DNA from: Aurantimonas sp. 22II-16-19i
GTDB lineage: Bacteria > Pseudomonadota > Alphaproteobacteria > Rhizobiales > Rhizobiaceae
DNA length: 64,000 nt
Direction of reading: 5' to 3'
Assembly (NCBI RefSeq): GCF_002088275.1
Contig: NZ_AQQS01000001.1
Span: 310,001 to 374,000 of the forward strand
Positions 45,102 to 52,452 of this stretch are shown in pieces (within the stretch, counting starts at the first letter, position 1; the number at the start of each line of letters is the position of its first letter). A model generated the notes under the pieces. It was not told where the DNA came from. It was given only the letters and a program-made list of their open reading frames with translations, and ran no database searches. The position numbers and the translations under genes are program-made.

Positions 45102-45766
45102 GCCTCGATTTCGCGCTGATGGCCGACAAGATGCCGGAGATCCTCGCCGGCCTCTGGGTGACGATCTGGGCCTGGCTCGTCGCGACCATCCTCGGCGGGG
45201 GCCTCGGCTTTCTCGTCGCGAGCGCCCGCCGCTACGGCCCGGCGCCCCTCGACTGGCTGCTGAAGCTCTATGTCGAGGTGCTGCGCGGCACGCCGTTCCT
45301 CGTCCAGCTGTTCCTCCTGTATTTCGGCGGGCCCTTCATCGGTCTCCGGCTCGAGCCGATCCCGGCCGGGCTGATCGGCCTCACCATCTATGCCTCGGCC
45401 TATTTCTCCGAGATCTTCCGGGCCGGCTTCCAGGCGGTTCCCAGGGGCCATGTCGAGGCGGCGCAATGCGTCGGGCTGTCGCGCGGCCAGATCCTGCGGC
45501 GCATCCTCCTGCCGGAAATGACGATGCTCGTCCTGCCGCAATGCGTGAACATGGCGATCATCCTGATCAAGGAAACGGCGATCCTCTCGATCATCACCGT
45601 GCCGGAGATGACCGGCGTGATCAGCGCCATCGGCTCGCAGCAATATGCCTTCGTCGAGGCGATGTTCCTCCTGGCGATCTTCTACTGGGTCCTCGTCGAG
45701 ATCTGCGGCTATCTCGGCCGCCTCGCCGAGGCCCGGCTCTCCAAGTTCAGGTTCGCCGTGCCATGA
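45098..45766 (+). CDS. Amino-acid-type ABC transporter permease (second)
   Basis: The 222-residue second HisMQ-type permease, with the same order of parts: [15 protein letters not shown] after the second helix and the EAA loop [18 protein letters not shown]. It starts inside the previous stop and its own stop overlaps the ATPase ATG by four bases, so all three are translationally coupled and the channel is a heterodimer. Confidence 0.92.
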   Translation: MSLDFALMADKMPEILAGLWVTIWAWLVATILGGGLGFLVASARRYGPAPLDWLLKLYVEVLRGTPFLVQLFLLYFGGPFIGLRLEPIPAGLIGLTIYASAYFSEIFRAGFQAVPRGHVEAAQCVGLSRGQILRRILLPEMTMLVLPQCVNMAIILIKETAILSIITVPEMTGVISAIGSQQYAFVEAMFLLAIFYWVLVEICGYLGRLAEARLSKFRFAVP

Positions 45767-46605
45767 GTAACGCCCCTCTCGCCCCGACCCCGGCCGCGCA
45801 AGCCGCTCCGGACACCGCCACCCCGGCGGTTCTGGTGAAGGGCGTCACCAAGCGCTTCGGCGAGACCGAGGTCCTGCAGGGCATCGACCTCACCGTCCCC
45901 GCCGGCGCGACCACCTGCCTGATCGGCCCCTCGGGCTCCGGCAAGTCGACGCTCCTGCGCTGCATCGCCTTCCTGGAGGAGGCGACCACCGGCACGATTG
46001 CGATCCATGGCGATCCCCTCGGCTTTGCCGAAGCGCCGAACGGCCAGCGCACCCGCCTCTCGCCGCAGACCATCCGCGAGGTGCGCTCGCGCATCGGCAT
46101 GGTGTTCCAGCAGTTCAACCTGTGGCCCCACATGACGGCGCTCGGCAATGTCTGCGAGGCGCTGGTGACGGTGCGCCGGATGAAGCGAAGCGACGCCGAG
46201 GCGCGTGGCATGGCGCAGCTTCGCCGCGTCGGCCTCGAGAACCGGGCGAAGCACTACCCGTCCGAACTCTCCGGCGGCCAGCAGCAGCGCGTCGCCATCG
46301 CCCGGGCCCTGGCGCTCGATCCGGAGATCCTCTTGTTCGACGAGCCGACCGCCTCGCTCGATCCCGAGCTGACCGGCGAGGTGCTGAACGTCATGCGGGA
46401 TCTCGCGGCCTCCGGCATGACGCTTCTGGTCGTCACCCACGAGATCGGCTTTGCCGCCTCGGTCGGCCAGCGCATCGCCTTCCTCGACCACGGCCGGCTG
46501 CTCCTCAACGGCTCTCCCCGCGAGGTCTTCGGCGAGCCGCGCCATCCCCGCCTCGCCCAGTTCCTCGAGACCTATCTCGACCGCGGCGCCGCGGCGCTCC
46601 TGTGA
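45763..46605 (+). CDS. Amino-acid-type ABC transporter ATP-binding protein
   Basis: The 280-residue ATPase of the importer, with Walker [10 protein letters not shown] (Lys61), Q-loop [14 protein letters not shown], signature LSGGQQQR, Walker [13 protein letters not shown] and switch His in VVTHE. The first 22 residues are an extra Ala/Pro-rich leader not usual in GlnQ/HisP. Between Walker A and the Q loop there is a short insertion ([15 protein letters not shown]), as in opine and histidine importers. Confidence 0.94.
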   Translation: MSNAPLAPTPAAQAAPDTATPAVLVKGVTKRFGETEVLQGIDLTVPAGATTCLIGPSGSGKSTLLRCIAFLEEATTGTIAIHGDPLGFAEAPNGQRTRLSPQTIREVRSRIGMVFQQFNLWPHMTALGNVCEALVTVRRMKRSDAEARGMAQLRRVGLENRAKHYPSELSGGQQQRVAIARALALDPEILLFDEPTASLDPELTGEVLNVMRDLAASGMTLLVVTHEIGFAASVGQRIAFLDHGRLLLNGSPREVFGEPRHPRLAQFLETYLDRGAAALL

Positions 46606-46651
46606 CCAGAGCCATGCCTGCCGATCCTTCCGGCGAACCGGGCCTTCGCTG

Positions 46652-47398
46652 ATGGTCGCAGCCCCCTCGTCGCAGCGCCCGGAGCCTGGCCGGCGCTCCC
46701 TGCACCAGACGATCCGCGCCGAGCTCGAAGGCCGGATCCTCTCCGGCGAATGGCCGCCGGGCACCCAGATCCCGTTCGAGGAGGATCTGGCGCTGCGCTA
46801 CGGCTGCTCGCGCATGACCGTCAACAAGGTGCTGACCCAGCTCGCCTCGGCCGGGCTGATCGAGCGGCGGCGCAAGGCCGGCAGCTTCGTGCGCCGGCCG
46901 AACTCCCATTCGGCGGTCCTGCAGATCGTCGACATCCGCAGCGAGGTCGAGGCGCTGGGTCTCGCCTACGGGTTCGAGATCCTGCGCCGCACGGTTCGGG
47001 AGGTCGCGACGGCCGACGACGGCCGGCTCGACCTGTCCCCAGGCGCCCGCCTCCTCGACATCGTCTGCCGCCACGACGCGGCGGGCCAGCCCTTCTGCCT
47101 CGAACAGCGGATCATCAATCTCGACGCGGTGCCGGAGGCGGCCTCCGCCGATTTCGCCAGGCAGTCGCCGGGCGCCTGGCTCGTGTCGCGCATCCCCTGG
47201 TCCAGCGCCGAGCACCGGATCCGCGCCGCCGCGGCGAGCCCGCAGGAAGCCGCGACGCTGCGCATCGACGCCGGCACCCCCTGCCTGGTGATCGAGCGGC
47301 GGACCTGGGACCAGGACCGGCCGATCACCCATGTCCGCCTGACCTATCCGGGCGAGAGCCACGAAATGGTCGCGCGCTTCGCCCCCACATCCGGCTGA
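46652..47398 (+). CDS. GntR/HutC-family transcriptional regulator
   Basis: A 248-residue regulator with an N-terminal GntR winged helix (about 17-82, including RYGCSRMTVNKVLTQLASAG and ERRRKAGSFV) and a C-terminal UTRA ligand domain (about 92-245). HutC-type members repress catabolic genes and are released by a pathway intermediate. It is the last gene of the importer set and would control the importer and perhaps the opposing catabolic genes; a GTCTAGAC palindrome lies ahead of the importer. It starts 46 bp after the ATPase gene. Confidence 0.9.
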   Translation: MVAAPSSQRPEPGRRSLHQTIRAELEGRILSGEWPPGTQIPFEEDLALRYGCSRMTVNKVLTQLASAGLIERRRKAGSFVRRPNSHSAVLQIVDIRSEVEALGLAYGFEILRRTVREVATADDGRLDLSPGARLLDIVCRHDAAGQPFCLEQRIINLDAVPEAASADFARQSPGAWLVSRIPWSSAEHRIRAAAASPQEAATLRIDAGTPCLVIERRTWDQDRPITHVRLTYPGESHEMVARFAPTSG

Positions 47399-47489
47399 GA
47401 CCGGCAGGTCCGGCGCCAGCGTCTTTGCCCAGAGGCCCATGGCGACAGCGCCGATGCAATGTCGGCCGGCAACACCGGAAGCGCCCGCA

Positions 47490-48431
47490 TCACGCCACCG
47501 TCGAGGCGCCCTCCACCGGCACGAACGCCGGCAGCCCGACGGCCGCGCGCCAGTGCGCGGCGATCTCCGCCCGCGTCGCGATCCACGCCTCGCCCGAGGC
47601 CGCCAGCCCCTCCAGCAGGGCCTCGAGCCCGGCGATCCGCGCCGGCCGGCCGATGATCCGCAGATGCAGCCCGATCGACAGCATCCGCGGGGCCTTGCGG
47701 CCCTCCTTGCGCAGCCGCTCGAAGGCGTCGAGGCAGTAGCCGGAAAAGTCGGCGGCCCGAACGAAGGCGCCACCGGGCTGGAAGCGCATGTCGTTGGTGT
47801 CGAAGGCATAGGGCATCACCACATGCTCCCGCCCGCCGACGCTGGCGAGATAGGGCATGTCGTCGTCATAGGCGTCGGAATCGTAGAGGAAGCCGCCATG
47901 CTCGACGAGGAGCCGGCGGGTGTTCACCGAGGATGCCGAGCGGGTGTGCCAGCCGACGGGCGCCCGCCCGGCGATCTCGGCGAGCCGCCGGTGCGTCTTT
48001 GCGATGATCGCCCGCTCCGCCTCCTCCGCCATGCCGGCGTGACGCTCCCAGCGCCAGCCATGGGCGGAAATCTCGTGACCACGCGCGGCCGCGTCGCGGA
48101 TCAGAAAGGGCGAGCGCTCCGCCGCCCGGCCGCAGGTCGAGAAGGTCGCGCGGACCCCATGGTCGTCGAGGAGCCCGGCGATGCGGTCATAGCCGGCTCG
48201 CGGGCCGTATCCGTAGTGGCTTTCGAGGCAGGGATCGGGCTGTCGCCCGACATCGTCGACCACCTCGTAGATCGGCTCGTTGCGCTCGTCGCCGTCGGCG
48301 ACCGAGAGTTCGGCCCCCTCCTCGACATTGACGACCAGCGACACCGCTACCTTCGCCCCGTTCGGCCAGGCGACGGCGGGGGGATTGTGCCTCGAGCCGG
48401 CGAAGTCGCGGCGGTCCGGGGCGGCGCTCAC
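47490..48431 (-). CDS. Polysaccharide-deacetylase-fold hydrolase, PuuE-like
   Basis: A 313-residue NodB-fold protein. The N-terminal VVNVEEGAELSV and the EPIYEVVDD segment match PuuE, the cofactor-independent allantoinase of Pseudomonas, rather than chitin or peptidoglycan deacetylases; there is no signal peptide, so it is cytoplasmic. HEISAHGWRWERH keeps the usual histidine cluster. A cyclic amide or ureide is a more likely substrate than a sugar. It is the last gene of its operon, overlapping the racemase-like gene by four bases. Confidence 0.87.
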   Translation of the reverse strand: MSAAPDRRDFAGSRHNPPAVAWPNGAKVAVSLVVNVEEGAELSVADGDERNEPIYEVVDDVGRQPDPCLESHYGYGPRAGYDRIAGLLDDHGVRATFSTCGRAAERSPFLIRDAAARGHEISAHGWRWERHAGMAEEAERAIIAKTHRRLAEIAGRAPVGWHTRSASSVNTRRLLVEHGGFLYDSDAYDDDMPYLASVGGREHVVMPYAFDTNDMRFQPGGAFVRAADFSGYCLDAFERLRKEGRKAPRMLSIGLHLRIIGRPARIAGLEALLEGLAASGEAWIATRAEIAAHWRAAVGLPAFVPVEGASTVA

Positions 48432-49174
48432 GCCCGATGCTCCAGCCGCGCCGCAAGGGCCGGCGAAAGGCCCTTCGCCGGCTTGGCGGCCGGCCGCTGG
48501 AACGCTCCCGCCGTCGGCTTGGTCGCCCCCAGCGCCAGGACCGTCTCGGCCTGCCGCACCGCCGCCGCGATCGGATCGACCACCGGCACCGGGATGCGGT
48601 GGGCGACCCGGGCGGCAAGCCCCGCCAGCGGCGCCCCGCCGAGAATGATCACGTCGGCGCCCGCCTCGACGGCGCGCAGCGCCAGCGTCACCAGCCGCTC
48701 TTCATGTTCCTGCTGGACCGTCGCCAGATCGGCGAAGGGCTCGTCGTTGGCGACGATCGCGGCGAGGCGCCCGGTCATGCCATGCAGGGCGACGCAGTCG
48801 TGATACCAGTCGCCGAGGTCCGTCGCGAAGGTCACGATGGCGAACCGCCGCCCCAGCATGCAGGCCGTCAGCATCGCGGCTTCCGACATGCCGATCACCG
48901 GAAAATCGAACAGCTGCCGCGCCGCCAGGATACCGGGATCGCTGAAGGCGGCGATGATCGCGGCGTCGCAGGACGGGCCGTGTTCGGCGAGCATCTCCAG
49001 GCAGATCGCTCCGCCGATCAGCTCTTCCACCCGGTTCGACAGATACGGGAAGCCACGCGGCGCCGTCAGCCCGACGAGTTCCGTCAGGGGCGAGGCGACC
49101 TTGCGCCCGGAGGCGAGCAGCAGCTCGGTCACGGAGGCCGACATGTTGGGATTGGCGATCAGGATCTGGGGCAT
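48428..49174 (-). CDS. Asp/Glu/hydantoin racemase homologue without catalytic cysteines
   Basis: A 248-residue protein of the Asp/Glu/hydantoin racemase superfamily, most like hydantoin or allantoin racemases (start ILIANPNMSASVTELL; block AAFSDPGILAAR; VIGMSEAA). The two catalytic cysteines are lost: Ala76 stands where HyuE has Cys76 (ACFGDPG against AAFSDPG) and Gly180 where it has the second Cys (LGCAG against LGGAP). A classical two-base racemisation is therefore unlikely. A 35-residue tail (KPTAGAFQRPAAKPAKG) is additional. AGAGGAGA precedes the ATG. The gap of 167 bp to the upstream SDR is the largest in this operon. Confidence 0.86.
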   Translation of the reverse strand: MPQILIANPNMSASVTELLLASGRKVASPLTELVGLTAPRGFPYLSNRVEELIGGAICLEMLAEHGPSCDAAIIAAFSDPGILAARQLFDFPVIGMSEAAMLTACMLGRRFAIVTFATDLGDWYHDCVALHGMTGRLAAIVANDEPFADLATVQQEHEERLVTLALRAVEAGADVIILGGAPLAGLAARVAHRIPVPVVDPIAAAVRQAETVLALGATKPTAGAFQRPAAKPAKGLSPALAARLEHRA

Positions 49175-49341
49175 CGGCTCTCCTCTAGCGTCCGGATGCC
49201 GGTCATCCGGCAAGCGATCGGTCCCTCTCGCCGCGTCGGGGCGCATGACCGGTTCCTGTCCGATCATGCGCCAAAACCCCTGCGAGGCAAGCTGCCGCAG
49301 TGCGGAAACAGCCCCGCCCGGCCCCGCTGCCGCCCCGCCTC

Positions 49342-50130
49342 CTAGACCGAGCGGATCGCCCCGCCGTCGCAGCGGATCAGGCTGCCGGTGACATAGCCGG
49401 CCCTCGCACTGACGAGGAACGCGGCCACCGCGGCGAACTCTTCCGCCTCGCCGTAGCGCTGGGCCGGGATCGACAGGCGCGCCGCCTCCCGGATCGCCTC
49501 GACCGGCTTGCCGGTCCGCTTGGCATTGGCCGCGTCGAGCTCGTCGACCCGCTCGGTCTGGATGCGGCCGGGCAGCAGCATGTTGACGGTGACGCCGTCG
49601 GCGGCGACCTCGTTCGCCAGCGACTTCGTCCAGCCGACGAGCGCCGAGCGCAGCGTGTTGGAATAGGCGAGATTGGGGATCGGCTGGATCACGCCCGAGG
49701 AGCCGACCGTCAGGATGCGGCCGAAGCCGGCCTGCCGCATGGCCGGCAATGCGCGGGTCGAGAGGTCGATGACTCGCGTCACCATCATCTGGAACTGGCT
49801 TTCCAGCACCCCGACGGAGAGGTCCGCCGCCCCGCCCGGCGGCGGCCCGCCGGTGTTGTTGACGAGGATGTCGATGCCGCCGAGTTTCGCATCGGCCGTC
49901 TCGAGCATCAGGTCGACGAAGCCGGCATCGGCGAGGTCGGCGGCGACGAAGTCCGCCCTGCCGCGCCCCCTGGCGTTGATCGCCTCGACATTGTCCCGCA
50001 GTTTCTCGGCGCTGCGCCCGCACAGGAGGACGTTCGCGCCCTCTGCGGCGAGCGCCTCGGCGATGGCGAGGCCGAGCCCGCGCGAGGAGGCGAGGACGAG
50101 CGCCCGCCGGCCTTCGATCTCAAGATCCAT
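49342..50130 (-). CDS. Short-chain dehydrogenase-fold protein with altered active site
   Basis: A 262-residue SDR with the nucleotide motif SSRGLGLAIA and the structural motif NNTGGPPPGG. Catalytic Ser is present (GSSG, 143-146) and Tyr156 is kept, but the Lys expected four residues later is Leu160 (YSNTLR). This NNTGG branch of SDRs is widespread and mostly uncharacterised. It overlaps the DapA-like gene by 11 bp. With the aldolase it may act on a keto or hydroxy acid, though loss of the Lys makes normal dehydrogenase activity doubtful. Confidence 0.87.
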   Translation of the reverse strand: MDLEIEGRRALVLASSRGLGLAIAEALAAEGANVLLCGRSAEKLRDNVEAINARGRGRADFVAADLADAGFVDLMLETADAKLGGIDILVNNTGGPPPGGAADLSVGVLESQFQMMVTRVIDLSTRALPAMRQAGFGRILTVGSSGVIQPIPNLAYSNTLRSALVGWTKSLANEVAADGVTVNMLLPGRIQTERVDELDAANAKRTGKPVEAIREAARLSIPAQRYGEAEEFAAVAAFLVSARAGYVTGSLIRCDGGAIRSV

Positions 50131-51067
50131 GGGAGAGCCCCTTCACCTTGTCCTCGAGCCGCGCGATCAGCCGCATCAGCTCGGCGTGGTCGGTCGCCGT
50201 CAGCTTCGGCCCCGGCGCCCGCGTGCGCGCACAGGCGATCGCGCCGCGGTGATGCAGCACGGCCTTGCGGACGGCGAGGCCGGTGCCCGGCTGCTGCTCG
50301 TATCGCAAAATCGGCAGATAGGCGTCGAAGACGTCCTCGGCCCGGTCCGCGTCACCGGCCTGATGGAGGTCCACCACCTCGACCAGCATCTCCGGATAGG
50401 CAAAGCCCGTCATCGCCCCGTCGGCGCCGCGTGCGAGCTCCTGCGGCAGATACAGCCCGCCATTGCCGCAGAGGATCGACAGGCGCGGCGTGTCGGCCGT
50501 GCCGGAGCGGCCCCGCACCGCCGAAACCTTGGCAAGGCCCGGCGCATCCTCGTGCTTCAGCATGACGATCTGCGGGCATTCCCGCGTCAGGGTCAGGATC
50601 GTCTCGGCCGAGATCGGCACGCCGGTGGTCTGCGGATAGTCCTGCAGGCAGACCGGAACGTCCGGCCCCAGCGCCTCGCAGACCTGATGGAAATAGCCGC
50701 GCACCCGGTCCTCGACGGCCGGCCCCGGCGTCGGCGCGACCATGACGCCGGCAGCTCCCTCGTCCATGGCGAAGCGCGCGAGGGAGGCGAGATTGTCGAG
50801 GCCGGGGCTGGAGACGCCGACGATGACCGGGATGCGGCCGTCGATCCGCCGGAGGATCCGGCTGGCGACGCCCCGCGCCTCCTCGGCGGTCAGCTTGTTG
50901 GCCTCGCCCATGATGCCGAGGATGGTCATGCCGGTGACGCCGCAGCCGAGATAGAAGTCGACAAGGCTGTCGAGGCTCGCATCGTCCACCGCACCGGTCT
51001 CGGTGAAGGGCGTTGCGGCGATGATGTAGACGCCGCGCGAATGGCGGTCGATACGGTGGGCGGACAT
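50120..51067 (-). CDS. Dihydrodipicolinate-synthase-family aldolase/lyase
   Basis: A 315-residue TIM-barrel enzyme of the DapA family. The Schiff-base Lys171 is in IVMLKHED and Tyr144 in LQDYPQTTG; the usual TTGE loop is GIMGEANKL and no Arg for dicarboxylate binding is evident at the DapA position, so lysine synthesis is unlikely. Members make or break C-C bonds of 2-keto acids. I chose the ATG at 51067 (AAAGGGA upstream) over that at 51118. It is the first gene of the minus-strand operon. Confidence 0.88.
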   Translation of the reverse strand: MSAHRIDRHSRGVYIIAATPFTETGAVDDASLDSLVDFYLGCGVTGMTILGIMGEANKLTAEEARGVASRILRRIDGRIPVIVGVSSPGLDNLASLARFAMDEGAAGVMVAPTPGPAVEDRVRGYFHQVCEALGPDVPVCLQDYPQTTGVPISAETILTLTRECPQIVMLKHEDAPGLAKVSAVRGRSGTADTPRLSILCGNGGLYLPQELARGADGAMTGFAYPEMLVEVVDLHQAGDADRAEDVFDAYLPILRYEQQPGTGLAVRKAVLHHRGAIACARTRAPGPKLTATDHAELMRLIARLEDKVKGLSHGS

Positions 51068-51632
51068 CGGTCCCTTTCTGGTCGTCGTCGTGGCTCTTGC
51101 GGGTCCGGCAGCGGGCACGTCGGGCGAGCCGGTCCTTGCCCGGCCGGATGGCGGGCGGCAACGTGTTTCCTACCGGATCATCCGGCGGCGCGTCGAGCCG
51201 CCGGTTCGGCATCCGCTGCCGATCGCGCCTCCCGTCCCGTCCTGAAACGAGGGAGGCCCCATTGCGGGGGCGCAAGGCGGGGCCGCAACTGAAGATCGCC
51301 GCCCCGACGGCGGCTCGCGGCCGATGCACGGCGCCGATGCACGGCATTGTGCATCCGGCTCTTCAAACTTGTGTGCGCGCCGCGATCGCCTGCAGCGTCG
51401 CCATCCGCCGCCGCGCGGCGCCACTTCTTTTCGCCTGTCATCGCACCATGATGACCAGCGGACCTTGTATGGGAAAAAAAGAAGTGGCATATGTCCTCCG
51501 TCGATGGACGGATGAATTGCTGGGCGTCACGCTTTGACGGCGCCGAACCCTACCATTTCCTTCGAATGATCGATTGATCGAGGCGAGCAATACTGCGAAC
51601 CTTGCACGTAGATATTAGCGAAAGGGTATCCC
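51068..51632. other. Intergenic region between the catabolic operon and cspA
   Basis: These 565 bp hold no convincing gene; a plus-strand frame at 51097-51537 has no family and poor codon use. The region contains an inverted repeat at 51336-51355 and, from about 51460, AT-richer DNA that forms the promoter and leader of cspA. No consensus promoter is clear. Confidence 0.65.
51336..51355. promoter_or_regulatory. Inverted repeat GATGCAC-N6-GTGCATC
   Basis: GATGCAC (51336-51342) and GTGCATC (51349-51355) form a 7+7 bp dyad with a 6-bp centre, and another direct copy of GATGCAC lies at 51323-51329. It is 270 bp upstream of the DapA-like gene and is a candidate operator for the minus-strand operon. 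Confidence 0.4.
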
Positions 51633-51845
51633 ATGACCACGGGAACCGTAAAATGGTTTAATGCTGACAAGGGCTTCGGCTTCATCGCGCCCGACAACGG
51701 CGGCAGCGATGCCTTCGTCCACATCAGCGCTGTCGAGCGCTCCGGCCTGAACGGCCTCAAGGACGGCCAGAAGGTCTCCTACGAGCTCGTCGCCGATCGC
51801 AAGACCGGCAAGATGTCCGCGGAAAATCTCGCGACCATCTCCTGA
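51633..51845 (+). CDS. cspA: Cold-shock protein (CspA family)
   Basis: A 70-residue single-stranded nucleic-acid-binding protein with the RNP1 motif KGFGFI and RNP2 motif DAFVHIS in the usual beta-barrel order, ending in SAENL. It acts as an RNA chaperone; alphaproteobacteria have several copies and not all respond to cold. AAAGGG lies seven bases before the ATG. A strong hairpin follows at 51855-51882. Confidence 0.96.
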   Translation: MTTGTVKWFNADKGFGFIAPDNGGSDAFVHISAVERSGLNGLKDGQKVSYELVADRKTGKMSAENLATIS

Positions 51846-51854
51846 TCCGTCTCG

Positions 51855-51882
51855 CCGCGCGCCACTCTGGTGCCGCGCGGCG
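51855..51882 (+). terminator. Terminator hairpin after cspA
   Basis: GCCGCGCG (51855-51862) pairs with CGCGCGGC (51875-51882), and the inner CCAC/GGTG extends the stem past a single bulged C to a TCT loop. It starts 10 bp past the cspA stop; no T run follows. Confidence 0.6.
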
Positions 51883-52221
51883 CTGATCTCGACGAACCGT
51901 CTCTGCCGTCGCCCGACTTCGCCGTCGACCGACAGGCGCAGGCGGTTTTTCGGCGTTTGCACCGACGCGCGGTCGTGACATCGACCGGTTTTCTCGCTCG
52001 CGGGACGGACGTCGCCGGTTGATCCGGCCATGACGGGCCTGTCCATGACAGGCGCGCAGCCGCCGCCCCGTCGCCGACGGGCCCGCCTCCGATACCTCCC
52101 CCTTTCGACCACCGAATCGATCGCGGCTCGTCCCGCGCCGCCTGCATCGACCCGCCACGGTTTCGCCCGATCTGTTGGATCGGGCGGCTCCAGTGGGACG
52201 TCCGGATTCCAGCTCCGCTGG

Positions 52222-52293
52222 GAGCATGATCCCGGAACGTGGGAAGCGGTTTTCGGGAAAGATCATGCGGCAACAACAAGATGGAGCGGGATG
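52222..52293. repeat. GAGCATGATCCCG-type intergenic repeat, copy 1
   Basis: The stretch from GAGCATGATCCCG (52222) through TTTTCGGGAAAGATCATG and on to GAGCGGGATG matches the inverted copy at 56739-56837. Over the 45 best-aligned bases the two differ at about three positions. Confidence 0.8.
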
Positions 52294-52452
52294 TCGATGG
52301 CAGCCGATCATCCCGCTCTGGCCCAGCGGCCGCCCTTGGCGGATCTTCCTGAACCTCCGGGACCGCATCCGCGGCGGGACCCGCGACTGTCCGGTCCGAG
52401 ACCCGTTCCCGCTTGCCATCACGGACGAGGCGCATAAACCTTCGCGAACCGG

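Larger units (their letters stand above)
51846..52452. other. Intergenic region after cspA
   Basis: These 607 bp before the SNF2-type gene hold no believable gene. They contain the cspA terminator hairpin (51855-51882) and one copy of a rhizobial-type repeat (52222-52293). The stretch 51890-52220 shows nothing I can name. Confidence 0.7.

Noticed and set aside
50120-51067. Assigning the DapA-like gene to lysine synthesis
   Set aside because: The TTGE loop and dicarboxylate contacts differ and it sits in a catabolic operon.
51097-51537. A possible small plus-strand gene upstream of cspA
   Set aside because: Arg/Ala-rich without motif or ribosome site, and it spans the operator-like repeats.
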